Shown here: positions 60,987 to 64,000 of the stretch, in pieces
How the letters are laid out: each line of letters begins with the position of its first letter
Position numbering within the stretch: position 1 is the first letter of the stretch
DNA from: an uncultured Mycoplasmatota bacterium
Lineage (GTDB): Bacteria; Bacillota_I; Bacilli_A; RF39; UBA660
Direction: 5' to 3'
DNA length: 64,000 bases
Assembly (NCBI GenBank): GCA_900552495.1
Contig: URZY01000003.1
Span: forward strand, 1 to 64,000
Program-made: the position numbers and the translations under genes
The notes under the pieces: model-generated
Seen by the model: only the letters and a program-made list of their open reading frames with translations
Told to the model about the DNA's origin: nothing
Database searches by the model: none

Positions 60987-63302
60987 TTACCCCTCCACTT
61001 TAAAGCAAGCTAATCTACTTGTATTTTGCCAATTGTATTGTCCCCATAAGTCGGTTGAGGTACTACCGGGATCCATCATTAGAACTTGCGAACCAGAAAC
61101 AGTATCAATTGCTACCCAGTGTTGTCCAGTATTGCCTTTTACTTCGGCAGTTACGTAGCAACCATTATTTAGTAGTTCTGTAATCGCATTAAGTTTTTGT
61201 TGTTTTGAGTAACCAGATACAGCGTATGAGCCTTGATATTTAAAGGTTGGAGCGGCAAGTGAGGCAGCAGACCAAACAAAGTTTCCACCACTAACAAAGC
61301 CACCATTTTTACTAAGATATTCAACGAATGTTCCAGGATTAAAATCAGTAATCGTTGTAGGAACGCCACTTTTAGCGATTAGAATTGCAACAGAAGTAGC
61401 CAAACAGCCGATTTGTTTGATTGTTTTACCGCTATTGCCTAGGTAAACGCCAGCCCATGGTCCTTCATATTGTTTCCAACTGGCAAATGGTCCTGTTGAA
61501 GCATTACCACATGATGAGGATCCGGAAGTATTACATGACATTTTTTGAACATCAGCAGCTCCATATGGTCTAGCTGAAGAGTTATAAACCTCTAGGAGAA
61601 TTTGCTTATAATTCATCCCTGAATTAGCATAGTTTGTGAATTTATTGGACTCTGTAGATAAATATCCCGCTGAAATTATATATCCTTCAGCATTAACTAA
61701 AACTTCTCCTTCGGTGGCAGCTGCTGCAGTACGTAATTGGTGATCAGCAGCTAGAGCATCCCTTGTTCTAATAGCACCGCTGTGATTAGTACCACTTCGA
61801 ACTATTCCGCCTTGTCCATCACCACCGCCCATATAAGAACAGCCTTCATTGATATTACAGAAAACTTGATCGGCAACGCAGGAAGATATTTGTAACACCC
61901 ATTGGTTGCCCTCTTGCTCCAACTTTTTTCCAGCAGCATTACCCATAGCTGTCGGTCTTGCTAAAGCGAAGCTTCTAGCGGCTACCATTTGTGCCTTTAA
62001 AGCCTCCATTGGGGCATATGATCCTATTTCAGCGTTGGCCACACCTGCAACGTACTCTTCGAATGGTACCATATCTTGATCAATTGGGGTTGTGTAACTT
62101 CCATTTCCATAAGGTGAACCACATTCCATTAACCGTACCATTAGATTGGAAATTTGCATTGGCTTAGAGACATTACCACCACCTGGGATGTAGAAGCCTT
62201 TTATATCATAAGTACAGGAACCAGAGGCAGCACAACTAAGAGTGGAATCCTTGCCAATGAAGCTATAGTATCTTTCTATATAGTCAAAGACATCTTCAGC
62301 TAACTGTTCTCGGGCTGATTGTGAATATCTTGGAAAGTAACTGGCAAAAATATCATTAATTAAATTATCTTTAAAAGTTGTTTCACTGTACATATTTCCA
62401 CTAAACATTGCATTGGCAATTTCTTCAATTCTAGCGGTTGTCATATAATCATAATCATAATCACTATTATTAACATTCAATACATGATAAACGGCTACTA
62501 CCTTGAGCGAATCTACTGTTTTTCCATTAGCTTGAAATGATAGTTTTACATCGTTAACTCTTTCATAAAAAGCCTGAGCGTCTTCACTAGTGGCACTAAA
62601 GACTATTTCACCAGTATCTTCACCAGTAAGAGCACTAATACCTAAGGCATCATCAAAATCGTTAACACCTCCACCAATAATAGAAATTACCATTAAAAAT
62701 AGCATTAATAAACCAAATGCAGGCAAAACAGGTAGTAAAACTTTTTTAATGTCAATGGTTCCTTTAAGAAAGGCTAAAAAGTCCGTATCTTTGTTATTAA
62801 CATCTTCTTCGGGATTTTCTGACTCATTTGGGTCATCAAAAAAACTTGAAGGCTGTTTTTTACCTCCAAATCCACCTAGTTTGCCAAGTCCCCCTAGTCC
62901 ACCAAATGAACTTTCTGATGAATCGCTTGAACCATCGGTACCATTTGTATTTTGGTTAGTCGGTGTAGTTGGAGTTGCTCCAGTAGCACCGTTGTACATA
63001 GAGGCTGCTTGACCAACTTTATCGGTCATACCACTTTCATTCATTTTATTAATGCCATTTTGTAACTGACTGCCACCAGGCATTGTTTGATTAGTTCTAT
63101 TTAAGGCTTTTCCTAAAGCTTCTGAACTCTTACCTTTTGTTGCTTTATCTGCTACTTTAACAGCGGCCCCTGCGGCCATTGCATAAGGATTTTTAGTAGC
63201 AATGGCTACGTCAGCGGCTTTTTTGACAGTATTTGTATTATTGCGTTCATTTCGTTCTTTTTGGGACATTTGATTATCGCCACGATTTGCTTCATACGCC
63301 AT
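60987..63302 (-). CDS. T4SS-linked wall hydrolase: SpoIID plus C39-type peptidase
   Basis: 771 residues from ATG 63302. Residues 1-180 are Gly/Asn-rich and cytoplasmic; one membrane segment at about 190-212. A linker is followed by a SpoIID domain (about 415-560) with VPFEEYVAGVANAEIGSYAPM-type and ALKAQMVAARSFAL blocks, the latter characteristic of SpoIID lytic transglycosylases. The last 165 residues form a C39-type papain fold: IGCLATSVAILI (Cys), QHWVAIDTVSG (His), and MMDPGS. Two wall-cutting domains on one anchored protein would open the peptidoglycan for the secretion channel, the job of VirB1/CwlT in known systems. Confidence 0.85.
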   Translation of the reverse strand: MAYEANRGDNQMSQKERNERNNTNTVKKAADVAIATKNPYAMAAGAAVKVADKATKGKSSEALGKALNRTNQTMPGGSQLQNGINKMNESGMTDKVGQAASMYNGATGATPTTPTNQNTNGTDGSSDSSESSFGGLGGLGKLGGFGGKKQPSSFFDDPNESENPEEDVNNKDTDFLAFLKGTIDIKKVLLPVLPAFGLLMLFLMVISIIGGGVNDFDDALGISALTGEDTGEIVFSATSEDAQAFYERVNDVKLSFQANGKTVDSLKVVAVYHVLNVNNSDYDYDYMTTARIEEIANAMFSGNMYSETTFKDNLINDIFASYFPRYSQSAREQLAEDVFDYIERYYSFIGKDSTLSCAASGSCTYDIKGFYIPGGGNVSKPMQISNLMVRLMECGSPYGNGSYTTPIDQDMVPFEEYVAGVANAEIGSYAPMEALKAQMVAARSFALARPTAMGNAAGKKLEQEGNQWVLQISSCVADQVFCNINEGCSYMGGGDGQGGIVRSGTNHSGAIRTRDALAADHQLRTAAAATEGEVLVNAEGYIISAGYLSTESNKFTNYANSGMNYKQILLEVYNSSARPYGAADVQKMSCNTSGSSSCGNASTGPFASWKQYEGPWAGVYLGNSGKTIKQIGCLATSVAILIAKSGVPTTITDFNPGTFVEYLSKNGGFVSGGNFVWSAASLAAPTFKYQGSYAVSGYSKQQKLNAITELLNNGCYVTAEVKGNTGQHWVAIDTVSGSQVLMMDPGSTSTDLWGQYNWQNTSRLACFKVEG

Positions 63303-63331
63303 TGCTACCACCACCTTACTTCTTGATTAGA

Positions 63332-64000
63332 TTAGAATCCTCCACCTGTTCCAAAAGACTCTAACTCTTCTTTTGTTACAGCAACATTTATTCTCATACG
63401 TCTACTACCACAAACAAATAGAGCTTCTCCTTGAGAATAACGTTTTATACTTTCTTTTTCATTTTCATTTAAATCTATTAATAATGCTAAATCTTCTACA
63501 GCTTGTTTCTTTAAGCCCATTACTAAGTAATAAGATGCATTATCAAAAATTGCTTTTCCTTCTGTAATTACTGCTGGAGCAGCGAAATCACTAGGCTGTT
63601 GTGTAATAATAATTGTTCCGGTATTATATTTACGCGCACGTCTTTGAACTTGGGCTAAGAATTCAGCTCCCTGCTGGTTACGATCACCTAGTAAAACATG
63701 AGCTTCATCGACTAGCATGACTGTATCAACGCTTGCATCAAGACATAATCCCCAGGCATATTTTAAGACGTTAAATAGTAAAGCATTTCTAATATTGCTA
63801 TCACTATTCATTAGTTCTTTTATATTAAATACCATAAAGTCACTATTTTTTCTTAGAGTTGTATGTCCATCAAAATAAAATCTTAATTCCTTAACGATTG
63901 GTCGAACTTCTAATTCTAGTCTTTCCATAATATCACGTTCTTTTGTTTGATCTGTCATTGATAAAAGACGTCCTTTTATTGTGGCATAAACATCAGAAAA
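63332..64000 (-). CDS. VirB4/TraE-type T4SS ATPase, C-terminal part
   Basis: The frame is open through position 64000, so only the C-terminal 222 codons are seen; the first Met in view (63958) is internal. DTVMLVDEAHVLLGD is the Walker B, followed by AEFLAQVQRRARKYNTGTIIITQQPSDF (the Q/R motif) and a YYLVMGLKKQAVEDL block, as in VirB4 of Gram-positive T4SS. It powers channel assembly and transport. Followed by the hydrolase gene after 29 bases. Confidence 0.92.
   Translation of the reverse strand, partial: FSDVYATIKGRLLSMTDQTKERDIMERLELEVRPIVKELRFYFDGHTTLRKNSDFMVFNIKELMNSDSNIRNALLFNVLKYAWGLCLDASVDTVMLVDEAHVLLGDRNQQGAEFLAQVQRRARKYNTGTIIITQQPSDFAAPAVITEGKAIFDNASYYLVMGLKKQAVEDLALLIDLNENEKESIKRYSQGEALFVCGSRRMRINVAVTKEELESFGTGGGF

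Noticed and set aside
56462..64000. Complete integrative conjugative element
   Set aside because: No integrase, relaxase, att repeats or tRNA junction is seen in this part, so only a T4SS-like operon is claimed.

Overview
The window is a low-GC, densely packed chromosome segment of a spore-forming member of the Bacillota (Firmicutes), most like the Bacilli side. The evidence is sigma-G, SpoIVFA/SpoIVFB, YunB, a SpoVID/YsxE pair and CotY/CotZ-type coat proteins, plus gene neighbourhoods that follow the Bacillus order (valS - spoIIB-like - radC - mreCD - spoIVFA - spoIVFB; tig - lon - spoVID - ysxE; yjbA-like - trpS). Intact genes encode Trp with TGG, so the code is standard. The exact lineage cannot be fixed from the sequence; an uncultivated gut-type Bacilli lineage is my guess.

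Layout. (1) Positions 1-11.6 kb, all minus: a type VIIb-secretion (Esx/LXG-like) cargo locus. Two WXG100-size proteins lead it, from a near-consensus promoter. Three modules follow, each with a small helical partner, a large LXG-like protein and a DUF4176 protein. The large proteins have variable repeat-rich middles; the two complete ones share the same C-terminal membrane/acidic tail and show no toxin domain. The third is frameshifted and leaves the window. (2) 11.8-16.3 kb: two spore-coat genes, an SEDS glycosyltransferase, a PrsW-like protease, tRNA-Ala and SpoIVFB. (3) 16.2-24.9 kb: spoIVFA, mreD, mreC, radC, a SpoIIB-like gene, an 809-residue membrane protein, and valS under a valine T-box. 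(4) 25-32.8 kb: ABC transporter, GDPD, cyclophilin, FAD enzyme, phosphoesterase-like protein, D,D-carboxypeptidase and an orphan MvaI/BcnI-like nuclease. (5) 32.8-34.1 kb: twelve tRNAs in two transcription units. (6) 34.1-49.5 kb: Nfu, coat-kinase-like, yunB, frameshifted ylmC, sigG with its ribosome site in a hairpin, ttcA, trmL, U32 protein, small membrane paralogues (one broken by TGA), ysxE, spoVID and lon. (7) 49.7-56.4 kb: tig, dCMP deaminase, trpS, rmuC, a VTT-family membrane protein and a rhodanese. (8) 56.5-64 kb: a type IV secretion-like operon (VirB4, a SpoIID plus C39 hydrolase fusion, a calcium-loop protein, VirD4 and a membrane-anchored exoprotein) that runs off the right edge.

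The window thus combines two protein-export loci (T7SSb cargo at one end, T4SS machinery at the other) with a conserved sporulation, cell-shape and translation core. The parts most likely to be new are the T7SS modules with a shared C-terminal tail and no toxin, and the T4SS-linked double-domain wall hydrolase. Three places (2108-2113, 38783-38789 and the spoIVFB start) break an otherwise convincing reading frame; two are in A-tracts, so assembly indels must be excluded before biological meaning is given to them.
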